Position numbers and translations under genes: made by a program. DNA of 64,000 nucleotides, from the NCBI RefSeq assembly GCF_006065315.1, contig NZ_CP040749.1, forward strand, positions 4,238,001-4,302,000. The letters are read 5' to 3'. This DNA comes from Aureibaculum algae. Its GTDB lineage: Bacteria > Bacteroidota > Bacteroidia > Flavobacteriales > Flavobacteriaceae. Shown here one piece after another: positions 8,507-17,743 of this stretch (its first letter is position 1; each line of letters begins with the position of its first letter). The notes under the pieces were generated by a model. The model was not told where the DNA came from and searched no databases. It saw only the letters and a program-made list of their open reading frames with translations.

Positions 8507-8675
8507 AAGTCAAATCAGCTCATTATCAATGATTTAATTCTTTTCTAATTTTTTTTGATTGCATTTAAAATCAATTAATATCAACGTTTGTTGTACCTAT
8601 GTTGTACCCAAATATTCTAATAAATGTGTACCTTTGGGGTAGATTTTCAACTAAATGTTGTACCTGATTTGACTT
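8507..8675. repeat. 12-bp inverted repeat bracketing the integrase promoter
   Basis: AAGTCAAATCAG at 8507-8518 and CTGATTTGACTT at 8664-8675 are exact inverted copies. They bracket the promoter region of the integrase and the TGTTGTACC repeats, so they could be integrase arm sites or regulator sites. Confidence 0.6.
8589..8664 (+). promoter_or_regulatory. Integrase promoter region with three TGTTGTACC direct repeats
   Basis: TGTTGTACC occurs at 8589-8597, 8600-8608 and 8656-8664, the first two exactly 11 bp apart, with a weaker TGTGTACC at 8625-8632. A -7 element TACCTTTG lies at 8629-8636. The helical spacing suggests a DNA-binding protein controlling int, or arm-type integrase sites. Confidence 0.5.
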
Positions 8676-8696
8676 TCGTAAACAAATAGGTCAACG

Positions 8697-9911
8697 ATGT
8701 CTGCAAGTGCAAAATTAGTTCTACGTAAAAAGCCCAACAGTAAAGGGCTTTATCCTCTTGCTATACGTATTACCAAAAATCGACAGTCAACTTTCAAACA
8801 TGTTGGTCATTATATTGATAATGAGGATTGGGACGAAAAAAAACTTGAAGTCAAAAAGTCACATCAAAATGCAGCTGACTTGAATAACCTGTTGTCCTCT
8901 AAACTATCAGAAGCTAGAAAAGGTTTAATTGCACTTCAAACTACAGACAAAGACGCATCTGCTCGACAAATCAAAACCGAAATATACAGACCCACCTCTA
9001 ATTTGACGTTTTTTGATTATGCCGATGAGCACCTTCAAGCTTTGGAAGCTGAAAAGAAAATCAATAGGCATTCCACCGATTCTGCTTGGATTAGCTATAT
9101 TGTCAAGTTCAGTAAATCTCGGCAACTTACCTTCCAAGAAATTGATGAAAGGTTTCTAAGAAAATTCAAAATTTACCTGAAAGGAGCATCAGCACTATCT
9201 GAAACTACCTCTATGAACGTAATGGTTTTGATTCGGTTATTATACAATCGCTCCATTAAAGATAAAGTTGTAAGTAAAGAATTATATCCCTTTGGAATTG
9301 GTAAGTTTAAAATCAAATTTCCAGAAACGTTAAAGATTGGATTGAACCATCAAGAGATGAAGAAACTTGAAAGAATTGATAATCTTTCTGATGTTGAAAG
9401 ACATTCCTTGAATGTATGGCTTTACAGTTTCTACTTTGCCGGGATGCGTGTTTCGGATGTTCTATTTACTCGCTGGTCACAAATATATGATGGTCGCCTA
9501 CACTATAGAATGGGTAAAAACTCCAAATTATTGTCTTTATTAATCCCCGATAAAGTTGCCAAGATTCTAGAGCATTATGTCTTTGAAAAATCTTGTGATG
9601 ATGATTTTATTTTTCCAGAGATGCGAAAAGCTGACCTTACCAATGCTAGAGATGTTTACAACAAAACAAAAACGGCTACAAAAAAGTTCAATAAAAACTT
9701 AAAGTCCGTTATGAAAAAAGCAGGAATCAGCAAAAAAGTCACGATGCACATTGCAAGACATACCTTCGGAAATATTGCAGGAGACTCTATACACCCCTTA
9801 ATGCTTCAGAAGCTTTATCGCCACAGTGACTTAAAAACAACCATAAACTATCAATCCAATTTTATTCATAAAGAAGCTGATGAAGCTTTAAACAGGGTTC
9901 TCAATTTCTAA
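8697..9911 (+). CDS. int: Tyrosine recombinase / site-specific integrase of the ICE
   Basis: 404 residues, typical of Bacteroidota ICE integrases. Order: N-terminal arm-binding domain (about 1-90), SAM-like core-binding domain (about 105-205), catalytic domain (about 215-400). The catalytic Arg is in AGMRVSDVLFTRW, the HxxR box is HIARHTFGN, the second His is in LYRHSDLKTT and the nucleophile Tyr is in INYQSN. It starts about 200 bp from the tRNA-Leu fragment and reads inward. It would integrate and, with an excisionase, excise the element. The ATG at 8697 gives the standard opening SASAKLVLRKKPNSKG. Confidence 0.95.
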   Translation: MSASAKLVLRKKPNSKGLYPLAIRITKNRQSTFKHVGHYIDNEDWDEKKLEVKKSHQNAADLNNLLSSKLSEARKGLIALQTTDKDASARQIKTEIYRPTSNLTFFDYADEHLQALEAEKKINRHSTDSAWISYIVKFSKSRQLTFQEIDERFLRKFKIYLKGASALSETTSMNVMVLIRLLYNRSIKDKVVSKELYPFGIGKFKIKFPETLKIGLNHQEMKKLERIDNLSDVERHSLNVWLYSFYFAGMRVSDVLFTRWSQIYDGRLHYRMGKNSKLLSLLIPDKVAKILEHYVFEKSCDDDFIFPEMRKADLTNARDVYNKTKTATKKFNKNLKSVMKKAGISKKVTMHIARHTFGNIAGDSIHPLMLQKLYRHSDLKTTINYQSNFIHKEADEALNRVLNF

Positions 9912-10038
9912 TAAATAGATGGTTATAATTTAAGATTATAACTCCATTCTTTGTCATCACTTTTAATTTAACTCCAATTTCTAATAAATTATTTATTTCT
10001 ACATACTAAACTCTAACAATAAATTATAACCATCTATT
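9902..10038. repeat. 19-bp inverted repeat and 15-bp direct repeat behind the integrase
   Basis: AATAGATGGTTATAATTTA at 9914-9932 is exactly inverted at 10020-10038, with an 87-bp spacer. CAATTTCTAATAAAT is present at 9902-9916 (overlapping the int stop) and again at 9975-9989. The region lies between two convergent genes. It could be a bidirectional terminator or a protein-binding or recombination site. Confidence 0.6.
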
Positions 10039-10052
10039 AATCGAATTGGCTA

Positions 10053-10547
10053 TTACCACTGATTTTTTTCTTTAAAATATTCAATTCCATTAAAAGCAGC
10101 AACTTTGGCAATTTCAATGGTGTCGAATTGTTTTTTTCCAAAATGCTCCCCGATTTTGCACTTAAACTTTTTTGTGTTTCTATCTTTATAGATCAGTATA
10201 TGATGGTCCTTAACTTTTACATATAAATTGTTGTTTTCGCTGACTTTCCAGTCTTTTTTCAACCAGTTAATTCGTCTTTGTGTTTTATTTCTTGCGCTGT
10301 TTTCTCGTTTTTTTGGATTAATATAATCATTGGTCATTTTTTCAGCACAAATACAGCCCACTTTAAGATCTTCTCCAAAATCTTTATGAGAAACAACGTG
10401 AACAAACCGTATTCTTTCGTTATTACACATCATACAGGTTTCATATTCAGTTTCTTCAACCGATTGCCCGTCTTCTCTAATGTCAATTACATACTCCAAA
10501 ACCCAACCTTTATGTGGAATTCCAGGTGTATTCCAATAAGTTCTCAT
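10053..10547 (-). CDS. Hypothetical ICE protein with zinc-ribbon-like cysteines
   Basis: 164 residues. Four cysteines in a CMMC...GCIC arrangement (about residues 38-41 and 68-70), with a histidine between them (VVSHKDF), suggest a metal-binding knuckle. The following helix-rich stretch is basic (KKRENSARNKTQRRINWLKK), fitting nucleic-acid contact. The C-terminal 60 residues look like a small beta domain. No named family is recognised. It occupies the place between traN and the integrase, where accessory genes are common. Confidence 0.7.
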   Translation of the reverse strand: MRTYWNTPGIPHKGWVLEYVIDIREDGQSVEETEYETCMMCNNERIRFVHVVSHKDFGEDLKVGCICAEKMTNDYINPKKRENSARNKTQRRINWLKKDWKVSENNNLYVKVKDHHILIYKDRNTKKFKCKIGEHFGKKQFDTIEIAKVAAFNGIEYFKEKNQW

Positions 10548-10652
10548 TTCATTTAGGATTTTAATTCATACTAGGGTTTTTAAGCTGGTTTCCAATTGGT
10601 GACATCTCCATAAATATCTTTATAAACTAAACATTAAAAGTTCCGAAAATTT

Positions 10653-11453
10653 TCAAAGTCTAGTTTCCAAAACCACCTTTCGACTCCCTTTTAGCTCTTT
10701 CAATTCGAGCATTAGCTTTTCATTATTCCCTAAAACAAACTTTGGAAGGACATAAATGAATCGTTCGCTTTTTGCATCGGAAACGGATTGTGGCATGTTG
10801 TGTTGGTATAGTACTTCTTGTTCTAAACTTTGATAAGAAGCTTTCCGTTTTTCATTGCCATTGGTTCTGTACACTTTCAGATAATCGACTTCAAAATCGA
10901 TTCCGGATTTGTTTTTAATTTCCAAAACCAAATACACTTCAGAAGCATCATAAACCATTTTTTGCAGAGATATCTTCATGCCCTTTTGGCGTTTTGTAGC
11001 TAAACTTTCCACTCTGGTTCTCCACAGATATTCACTTATTTTTTGAAAGTGTATTATCCTGTTGGCATCCTCATTTAGTGATTCGACGATTGGCTTCTGT
11101 TTTATGCTTTCTGATTGCTCACTGCCGATACTTTCATTTTCATGGATAAAATAATTGAGTTTTGGAAGTTCTTTGGAATATTTTAGAATATACGAGTACA
11201 CTTGACCATCCTTAGTCACGGTAAGGAGATTGCTTTCTTCTCCAGGCTTTGCCTGTAACAATCCAAAATATTGTTCTTTTTCACGGTTGTAAGTGAATAC
11301 AAAATGGGAAGCTCCTGTGATACCCTGTCATATGGAATTGGAAAAAAACAAGGCTACGTTTTTCTGATCATTGGCATAAATGGTGTCTAGGGGTTGCTGC
11401 GCAACTATTGACATAGAACAAGCGAAGAGCATTAAGTTGATATATGTTTTCAT
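10653..11453 (-). pseudogene. traN: traN (DUF4138 type), interrupted by a nonsense codon
   Basis: The frame from the ATG at 11453 begins with a signal peptide (MKTYINLMLFACSMSIVAQ) and runs into TGA at 11328-11330 (codon 42), then continues without another stop through 10653. The sequence around the stop, FFSNSI-stop-QGITGASHFVFTYNREKEQYFG, fits TraN relatives that have an arginine there, so a single CGA-to-TGA change is likely. TraN belongs to the outer part of the mating-pair channel of CTnDOT-type systems. Only a 202-residue internal frame (from 11261) remains open. Conjugation probably fails unless the stop is suppressed. Confidence 0.85.
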
Positions 11454-11466
11454 AAGCGTAAATTTA

Positions 11467-12441
11467 TTAATTGCCCATCATGGGCTTTCCTTGGAATTTG
11501 GTTTTAGGAATTCTTAAAATAAGTTTGTAGTTATCGGTTATCGTAACCTTAACATTTTTATGGTTACGTTGAAAAATCTTTTTGAAACCACTTATCTGTG
11601 GTACACCTGCAATATTGATGTCATCTACCATATCTCCAACGACTTCATTGATAACTTCTGCGCTAAAACTGTTCTCCACATAAATACCCTCGCTACCATC
11701 TTGAAGATCAAAAGCTTTTAGCTTTACAGGCTGATGATTGATATTTTCAATCGCAATTATTGCCCGATTGGGCTTAAAATTTACAAATCCATAAATGGGT
11801 GTATTTTTAGGATAGTTTTGTCCATAAATGATCGTATCTTTTAGCAACCGCATCTGTAAACGATAATTGGTCTTTACCGTTTGCGTACCATCCACCCGCA
11901 CATATATAAACTCATCCGTATCTCGTGCATTCAAATCGTTATTTTTTATAGGATGGGAAGCAAAAAAGAGCTGATGTTCTAAAGCGCGTTCTTTGGCTTC
12001 CACATCCGTTTCTTCTTCTTCCATACTATCCGTTGTATCTTTTTCCTTCTTTTTAATTGGTTTCGGAGAAGTATATCTGGGATTGATATTCTCAAACGTT
12101 CTTTCTGAATATCGAATCTGCCCTTGTTGGTAGATACTATCCACCATCTGCATTTTTTTCTTGTTCAATAAATCAGGGTCATATACACCGGAGGAATCCA
12201 ACAGACGTTCATCATAAATACTTGGAGCATTAGTCTCTCTAACTTCCTTTAAATCGTTCAAAGCATCCAATTTGGAATCGTATTCCTTTTGGTCGTCTTC
12301 CAGTTTCGGTACAGGAATCTGGTTGTTCTCTATCGTTGGTTCTTCGTCTTCTCCTAATATGAGCATGGCATAACCACCTATAAAAAGCAGGATGCAGACC
12401 AACATAGCGGCAAATACTATTTTATTTTTTTCTACTTTCAT
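11467..12441 (-). CDS. traM: Conjugative transposon protein TraM
   Basis: 324 residues. One N-terminal transmembrane helix (KIVFAAMLVCILLFIGGYAML), a long acidic/basic low-complexity linker (about 30-165), and a C-terminal beta-rich domain (FVNFKPNRAIIAIENI onward) of the DUF3714/TraM type. In CTnDOT-like elements TraM is a periplasm-spanning channel component comparable to VirB10. It lies 13 bp upstream of the broken traN and 9 bp downstream of traK. Confidence 0.88.
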   Translation of the reverse strand: MKVEKNKIVFAAMLVCILLFIGGYAMLILGEDEEPTIENNQIPVPKLEDDQKEYDSKLDALNDLKEVRETNAPSIYDERLLDSSGVYDPDLLNKKKMQMVDSIYQQGQIRYSERTFENINPRYTSPKPIKKKEKDTTDSMEEEETDVEAKERALEHQLFFASHPIKNNDLNARDTDEFIYVRVDGTQTVKTNYRLQMRLLKDTIIYGQNYPKNTPIYGFVNFKPNRAIIAIENINHQPVKLKAFDLQDGSEGIYVENSFSAEVINEVVGDMVDDINIAGVPQISGFKKIFQRNHKNVKVTITDNYKLILRIPKTKFQGKPMMGN

Positions 12442-12450
12442 AATTATTTT

Positions 12451-13065
12451 TTATTGTCCATTAGGGACTTTTCGTAATGAGCTTTCAAAAAAGTTGGTAA
12501 TCAGCAATCCGTGCGTATTGTTTGGAAAGTTCCTATCCACATGCATCAAATTTCCAGTGGTGGTCAACTCATAAGTGTCGGTTATCGATCCTCGATTGAT
12601 TTCAAAAATGGTTTTAGTTTCAAACTTGTAGGGTTCGTTTTGAATATCAACTTTGGATTCGATATTCAATACTTTTTGAACCAAAGAGTATTGCAGTAAG
12701 CGGTTATAGACTCCATCTGCTTTTTTCTGTCGGTACAAAGCATCTACAGAACTATTGCCCAACCACAAAGCTTTTTCCAAGTTCTTCTCGTAATTGCTTG
12801 CATCTATGTTGTAGAAATAGGTATGGAACAACTCCAATTGTGCCAAGACTTCTACTTTTAAATTTTCTTGTTGGGAAACCAGTTTTAAGGGAATAACACT
12901 GCCATCGGTATTGACCACAAAAGCATTGTTTACCGTTTCTTTGTGCAATTTCATAACCATTAGTACGGAAACAATGCAGGTAAGCACAGCTCCAATAACT
13001 ACGGTCAATACAATAAAGCGGTTGAGCTTTAAAATGGTATATATATTTTTATAAGGTGTCTTCAT
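12451..13065 (-). CDS. traK: Conjugative transposon protein TraK
   Basis: 204 residues from the ATG at 13065, which gives the family's MKTPYKNI opening; the longer frame from 13113 adds 16 atypical residues. An N-terminal transmembrane helix (FIVLTVVIGAVLTCIVSVLMV) is followed by a periplasmic domain with YNIDASNYEKNLEKALWLG. TraK is a VirB8-like scaffold of the mating-pair apparatus. No traL-like gene lies between traK and traM, where CTnDOT has one. Confidence 0.9.
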   Translation of the reverse strand: MKTPYKNIYTILKLNRFIVLTVVIGAVLTCIVSVLMVMKLHKETVNNAFVVNTDGSVIPLKLVSQQENLKVEVLAQLELFHTYFYNIDASNYEKNLEKALWLGNSSVDALYRQKKADGVYNRLLQYSLVQKVLNIESKVDIQNEPYKFETKTIFEINRGSITDTYELTTTGNLMHVDRNFPNNTHGLLITNFFESSLRKVPNGQ

Positions 13066-13113
13066 TTGTTTTTTTATAGTATGTAGGATATTTGCCAAAT
13101 GTGCCATAGGCAC

Positions 13114-13953
13114 TTAGCCGGTAAAAAGTTTAAACGTGAAGGAGGTCGCTCTCCGGTATAATTTGAATTTTAGCAATACGATAAATCCGATAGAGCCTAA
13201 TTGTAAAAGCGGTGCAAAAAAATTACTTCCCCAATCCGTGCCAAAAAGGTCGCTCCAAAAATTGGTATTGATTTCTGTATACAAGTTGTTTACGAAAACA
13301 TTGACCAAAAAGAAAGCAGGAACTAACATATATACGCCAGCGTAGAGCTTAAAAAAATTGTACGCCAAAGTCCGGAACTTTTCAAAAACTGCTAAACTGA
13401 TGACAAAAGGAAAAAATGCTTGCATGATACCCAGTAAAAAGAAGCGTTCCGCTAGGAATAAAGGGTAGATAAATAAATCCAACAGCCACAGAAGTACTCC
13501 AATGATGAAGGACAATAGCTTTAATCCGTATAAGGGTGTAACCAGAGCCTCGTAAAGCATCGCCATTGCTTTTTTGGCGGCATCCCAAGCACCCACATCC
13601 TGTTCGATGTCGATGTCCTGCATCAAAAGCGGGAGGAGTGCGGGTGCCGTGTCCCGATATTGGGTTTCAATAGCTACCAAAATGGTATCGAAAACATCCA
13701 ATACCTGTGTGGAGAATAGCACCAAAATAACTACCGCAAAATTCTTTGCCAGTTCTGAAGGTGTCAATCCCCAAGTATACCCCTCCTTATTGGCGACACC
13801 TTCATTATACTTTTTTAGGATGTTGATGAGAAAGAACAAGATAGCCAGCGTCTTCATCCCCACAATAGTATATTGGGAGAAATCACTGTTTTTTATCGTT
13901 TGAAAAACGGTGTCTATATATTCTAGCCCTATGCCTAAAAAAATCCCTGACAT
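13114..13953 (-). CDS. traJ: Conjugative transposon protein TraJ
   Basis: 279 residues with five to six hydrophobic helices (for example AILFFLINIL, FAVVILVLFS, LLSFIIGVLLWLLDLFIYPLFLAERFF, PFVISLAVF, IGFIVLLKF), the layout of polytopic VirB6-like TraJ proteins. It forms part of the inner-membrane mating channel. Its start codon overlaps the traI stop by one base, so translation is coupled. Confidence 0.9.
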   Translation of the reverse strand: MSGIFLGIGLEYIDTVFQTIKNSDFSQYTIVGMKTLAILFFLINILKKYNEGVANKEGYTWGLTPSELAKNFAVVILVLFSTQVLDVFDTILVAIETQYRDTAPALLPLLMQDIDIEQDVGAWDAAKKAMAMLYEALVTPLYGLKLLSFIIGVLLWLLDLFIYPLFLAERFFLLGIMQAFFPFVISLAVFEKFRTLAYNFFKLYAGVYMLVPAFFLVNVFVNNLYTEINTNFWSDLFGTDWGSNFFAPLLQLGSIGFIVLLKFKLYRRATSFTFKLFTG

Positions 13954-14534
13954 TAGTAATTGGTTTCTCGGTTATTGATTTTATGTTGCATCTCACGAAA
14001 AGAGATAATCTCCTGATAGCGTCTTGTCTTTGCCTCAATTTCTGCGACCATTTCTTGGGATTGTACTTCTTTTTCTTTTAGGACTGAGGCACGTTCGGCA
14101 TCGGTCATTTTCAAGTTATCGCTAGATAATATTTGATCGATATAGTCCAAGCTCTCTAAGGAGTTTTCTAAAATTGCAGTAAAGGAATCGGATATCCGTG
14201 TAACTTCATCAGGTTTGATAAAAGGAGAATGGAGAATTTCTCTTAAATCGTCTTGAATGATAGCATAGAGTCGTTGGTTGTTTCTTACCAATTGCCGAAC
14301 AGCTTTCAATTGTCGGATCACATGGTTAACCTTATTGATATTCTCCTTTTGTTCTTGTAAGAATTCAACGGTTTGTAAGAGCTGTGAAGTTTGTTTAGCG
14401 GATTCAAATAGTTGCTTTGCCAAACTGATAAAATTGGTGTTATCATATACTGGTGCTCCTTGCGCGATGCCAGCGGCACTCACCAATAGTAGCAGTGCTG
14501 CGGTTACTGTTGCTTTTTTAATTCTGTTTTTCAT
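13953..14534 (-). CDS. traI: Conjugative transposon protein TraI (DUF4141)
   Basis: 193 residues with a signal peptide (KKATVTAALLLLVSAAGIAQG) and an extended helical, coiled-coil-like body (SLAKQLFESAKQTSQLLQTVEFL). This fits DUF4141/TraI, a periplasmic VirB5-like helical protein in Bacteroidota transfer systems. It lies 34 bp downstream of traG and overlaps traJ by one base. Despite its name it is not the relaxase TraI of F plasmids. Confidence 0.88.
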   Translation of the reverse strand: MKNRIKKATVTAALLLLVSAAGIAQGAPVYDNTNFISLAKQLFESAKQTSQLLQTVEFLQEQKENINKVNHVIRQLKAVRQLVRNNQRLYAIIQDDLREILHSPFIKPDEVTRISDSFTAILENSLESLDYIDQILSSDNLKMTDAERASVLKEKEVQSQEMVAEIEAKTRRYQEIISFREMQHKINNRETNY

Positions 14535-14568
14535 TTTTTAAGTTTTAGAGGTTAATTCTACATACAGT

Positions 14569-16977
14569 TTAGGACTGCTGATGGATAAATTCTTGGATGG
14601 CCTTTTCCATATGGTTGGTCTTCTCATAAATAGCCATTATGGTCTCGCTTTCTTTGCCATCTGTGAGATAGGCAGCAAAGACTTCTGGCGGTACTTCCAA
14701 TCGGAAAATGTTACTTTCTTTTCCTATTTTGATAAACATTTCGGTATATTTTCGTGTTCCGGTCAGGTTGTTTCGAATGGATTTTAACTGGTTTAAATCG
14801 TGACTGGAAAGGTTTAATCTGTTTTGTAATTCAGCATAACCTTTTTCGTTGCGAAGGCTGTAAATGACCTGTGTGTTTTCCAAAATACTTGCCGATGTGG
14901 AATTGTTGGGCAATTGATTAATGGATTGCAGGATAATCCCAATCGCTCCGTTTTGTTTTCGGATGGCCTGGTAGTAAAATTCAACACTTTCCAGTACGTT
15001 CTCAAATTTGAGTTGTTTGGCAAACTCGTCAAAAAGGATGATGCCTTTTTCGGCCTTGTTTCTCCAAATGGTTCTTTGAATGGCAGATTTTATCAATTTC
15101 AGCATTACGGAAAGAATTTCCTTGTTATCCTTGACTTCATCGAGTTCAAAAACAATCAGTCTTTTATCTTCAATTTTATAGGTCTGGTCTTCGCTGACAT
15201 GGAACAGAAAACTGTACAAGCCATCCTCTACATATTCCGAGAGAATGTGCAGAAAATCATAGATATTAAAATGTTGCTCTTGAATGCGCAGTTCTTCTAA
15301 AAGGGTGTTCTTTTTGGCATCCACAAACTGGTAGAGATTTTCCAAAGAATGGGTGTCATTGACACCTTTTTGGTAGTAGTATCGAAGCACTTTTTTGACC
15401 GCTACTTCTTCTGCTTTGGTCGTTGCTTTACCGGAAGCCAAAAGCTCTAAAAGAAAGATTGTCAAATCTTCCAACCGTTCCGGTGTCAAGTCGTTTATGT
15501 TGGATATAAAGAAAGGATTGATCCCTAAATTTTTCCCCTGTTCATAACGCAGTATGATATGCTCATCCGGATAGAGTTTGGCGAATTTGGAATAGGAACC
15601 ACCTAAATCAATGATGACGAGTCGGACATTTTGCTCAAAATATTGGCGTAGAATATTATTTGCTAAAAAGGATTTGCCTTCTCCCGTAGGGGCGAAAATG
15701 GCAAAGTTTCGAGCTTTGATGCGTTTCTTTTTTTCATCCCATACATCTTTCAATACCGGAATGTTATGTTGTCTGTCATTAAAGATAACACCTGTGGCAT
15801 CAGACTTATAATTGGTATTGTTGCTATACAGGCAAAGAGCGTGTTTTAAATCGGTTACAAACAAATCTTCATTGGAGAAATTTGAACTAAAACAACAATA
15901 GGAATTTAAAAAATAATGCTTTCGTTCTTCGCCTTTAGGGTAATACGGAACTATATCCAATTCCTTAAACTCCGTTTTAATCTTGGAGGCTATATTCGCC
16001 AGCTCTCGGGCTTCTCGAGCCCAAAACACAATGTTTAGATGTCCTCGGATAATTCTGGACGAATCGTCCTGATTAATTTGAGCAACAATGTCTTCAATCT
16101 TTTTTAAGATGACCTTGTTCTGTGTTCCAAAATTGGAACTCTTTTTAAGTTCTTCAATTTTCTTATCCAACAGCTTTCGCCATTTGTGTTTGTCATCCAA
16201 ATAGATAATTTGATTGACAATATGGTTTTCGTTTAGATTAAGTCCCAATCCATCCATAAAGCCTTGGTGGAACACAAAGTCGTCCGAAGTGAATTTATCG
16301 TTGGTTTTGCTGCTTTGAACCACATCACCAAAACATAGTTCGCTATTGATGGCGAGCACATCAAAATGATTTTCTCCAATTTCAATATTCGTTTTCCCCA
16401 ATTGAATATCGGTATCAAAACCCTCATTGAACCCATTAAAGTAAGCATCAGTGATGCTACTAATTTCATCTGCCTTTAATGGTCTCAGAGACACCCTACG
16501 GCTGTTATTGACAAAGGAAACGGCATCGTTGACCGAAGCGATAAATTCATGCACATGATCGTCCATTTGCTGATGAATTCCCTTTTCCACAGGTCGGAAT
16601 GGATTGGTAAACTTGGCCGCATTCAATGCTTTATTGTAAGGAAGGATAAAGAAGAGATACGAAGTATGTTCGATATATTCTCTTCCTTTAAAATAATCGT
16701 GGGTAGCCTTTTGCAAAAAAGTATCATTGGGCAACTCATCTGCCACATAGTGGTCTTTTTGATAGATGTCTTGCTTATGGATAACAGTAGCCACAGGCAA
16801 TGATTTGAACGCTTGAAACCACGCTCCGTGAATGTCCTCAAAGTCCGACTCGGACAGCGAGTAAATTTCGGGATTTTCCACTTGATAGCATAAAACCACA
16901 TTACCGTTATTTGCGAACACGATATGGTCTTGAATGTCCAAAATGGGATGATATGCGGATAGGTTAATTTTTTTCAT
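14569..16977 (-). CDS. traG: Conjugation ATPase TraG (VirB4 family)
   Basis: 802 residues, full length. The Walker A motif APTGEGKSFLANN lies near residue 430, the Walker B region is KGIILFDEFAKQL near 660, and an N-terminal 400-residue VirB4-type domain precedes them. It energises assembly and substrate passage of the mating channel from the cytoplasmic face. Its start overlaps the traF stop by 14 bp, and traI follows 34 bp downstream, so E-F-G-I-J-K-M-N form one transcript. Confidence 0.95.
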   Translation of the reverse strand: MKKINLSAYHPILDIQDHIVFANNGNVVLCYQVENPEIYSLSESDFEDIHGAWFQAFKSLPVATVIHKQDIYQKDHYVADELPNDTFLQKATHDYFKGREYIEHTSYLFFILPYNKALNAAKFTNPFRPVEKGIHQQMDDHVHEFIASVNDAVSFVNNSRRVSLRPLKADEISSITDAYFNGFNEGFDTDIQLGKTNIEIGENHFDVLAINSELCFGDVVQSSKTNDKFTSDDFVFHQGFMDGLGLNLNENHIVNQIIYLDDKHKWRKLLDKKIEELKKSSNFGTQNKVILKKIEDIVAQINQDDSSRIIRGHLNIVFWAREARELANIASKIKTEFKELDIVPYYPKGEERKHYFLNSYCCFSSNFSNEDLFVTDLKHALCLYSNNTNYKSDATGVIFNDRQHNIPVLKDVWDEKKKRIKARNFAIFAPTGEGKSFLANNILRQYFEQNVRLVIIDLGGSYSKFAKLYPDEHIILRYEQGKNLGINPFFISNINDLTPERLEDLTIFLLELLASGKATTKAEEVAVKKVLRYYYQKGVNDTHSLENLYQFVDAKKNTLLEELRIQEQHFNIYDFLHILSEYVEDGLYSFLFHVSEDQTYKIEDKRLIVFELDEVKDNKEILSVMLKLIKSAIQRTIWRNKAEKGIILFDEFAKQLKFENVLESVEFYYQAIRKQNGAIGIILQSINQLPNNSTSASILENTQVIYSLRNEKGYAELQNRLNLSSHDLNQLKSIRNNLTGTRKYTEMFIKIGKESNIFRLEVPPEVFAAYLTDGKESETIMAIYEKTNHMEKAIQEFIHQQS

Positions 16978-17248
16978 AATGCAAGCGACTTGTTTTTTTA
17001 TTACTAATGGTTTTGGGGAATACCTTTTTTATATGCATTAAAGCAGGATTATTGGTAATCTGGGTCAAAGCGACATACAATATTCCGTTCCATAGAAATA
17101 GGCAGATGATGACCATAAAGCGGAATGAAAAGATGATAAACAATAGCGTTCCAATTATGGAGGTCATCATGAGGGCGAATAAAGTTATGGGCAAACCCAT
17201 AATCACTGCTCGCTTGCGGATGTTTTTATAGATATCGAACTTTTTCAT
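16964..17248 (-). CDS. traF: Conjugative transposon protein TraF (DUF4133)
   Basis: 94 residues with two central helices (MGLPITLFALMMTSIIGTLLFIIF region and VIICLFLWNGILYVAL), typical of DUF4133, a VirB3-like inner-membrane protein. It lies 41 bp after traE and overlaps traG by 14 bp. Confidence 0.9.
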   Translation of the reverse strand: MKKFDIYKNIRKRAVIMGLPITLFALMMTSIIGTLLFIIFSFRFMVIICLFLWNGILYVALTQITNNPALMHIKKVFPKTISNKKTSRLHYEKN

Positions 17249-17289
17249 AAGTCATAAGTTTTTTATTCAAAAACCCTCGATCAGGGCGA

Positions 17290-17577
17290 CTAGACTACGA
17301 TGCCTATTAAATAGGTAAAGATGCCTACTACAGCTCCTGCAATCAATACAAAGACCAATACCCGGGTAATCCCTTTTTTTAAATCAGCGTTCTCGCCAAA
17401 GAAATGTCCGGCATTGAATAGAAAGCCTATTAAAAAGATAACACCCAGAATAATGGGAAAAATAGTCCGGATAGTATCCGAAACATCGTTGACAGAATCT
17501 TCGATGCCTCCTATTTGTGCAAAAGTTGCGTTGGTAATAAGTAGTGCTAGAAGGCTTACATAAAGTGATTTTTTCAT
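17290..17577 (-). CDS. traE: Conjugative transposon protein TraE (DUF4134)
   Basis: 95 residues from the ATG at 17577; the in-frame TTG two codons upstream is not needed. A signal peptide (KKSLYVSLLALLITNATFAQ) is followed by two hydrophobic helices, the VirB2/pilin-like layout of DUF4134. It is the first gene of the transfer operon here: no TraA-D homologues lie upstream. Its 5' region is shared with the divergent amidase gene. Confidence 0.9.
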   Translation of the reverse strand: MKKSLYVSLLALLITNATFAQIGGIEDSVNDVSDTIRTIFPIILGVIFLIGFLFNAGHFFGENADLKKGITRVLVFVLIAGAVVGIFTYLIGIVV

Positions 17578-17743
17578 ACTCAAAAAGGTTTAAATTTTGG
17601 TTCAATTTTGATACTTGAAAAATAGTGTATATTGCAATACAAATAGCTGATAATCAATAATATGTGAATAAAATAAGTTTTGAAATCATTTGTTTTTATT
17701 TGATGCAAATTGGTATCAAATTGTATGAAAATTGGAAGTGCTT
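17578..17743. promoter_or_regulatory. Divergent promoter region of the tra operon and the amidase
   Basis: 166 bp of AT-rich DNA between divergent genes. A perfect 10-bp palindrome TATTGCAATA lies near 17629-17638, and AAATTGGTATCAAATTGTATG contains repeated ATTG/CAAAT motifs. Control of transfer genes probably acts here, but no promoter matches the consensus well. Confidence 0.35.

Noticed and set aside
10278..10556. Plus-strand 92-codon frame opposite the zinc-ribbon gene
   Set aside because: It overlaps the real minus-strand gene almost completely and has low-complexity, Phe/Ser-rich content.
11328..11330. TGA in traN read as an amino acid (recoding or selenocysteine)
   Set aside because: No other in-frame TGA was found in the intact genes I read through, no selenocysteine element is seen, and the site fits a lost arginine codon better.
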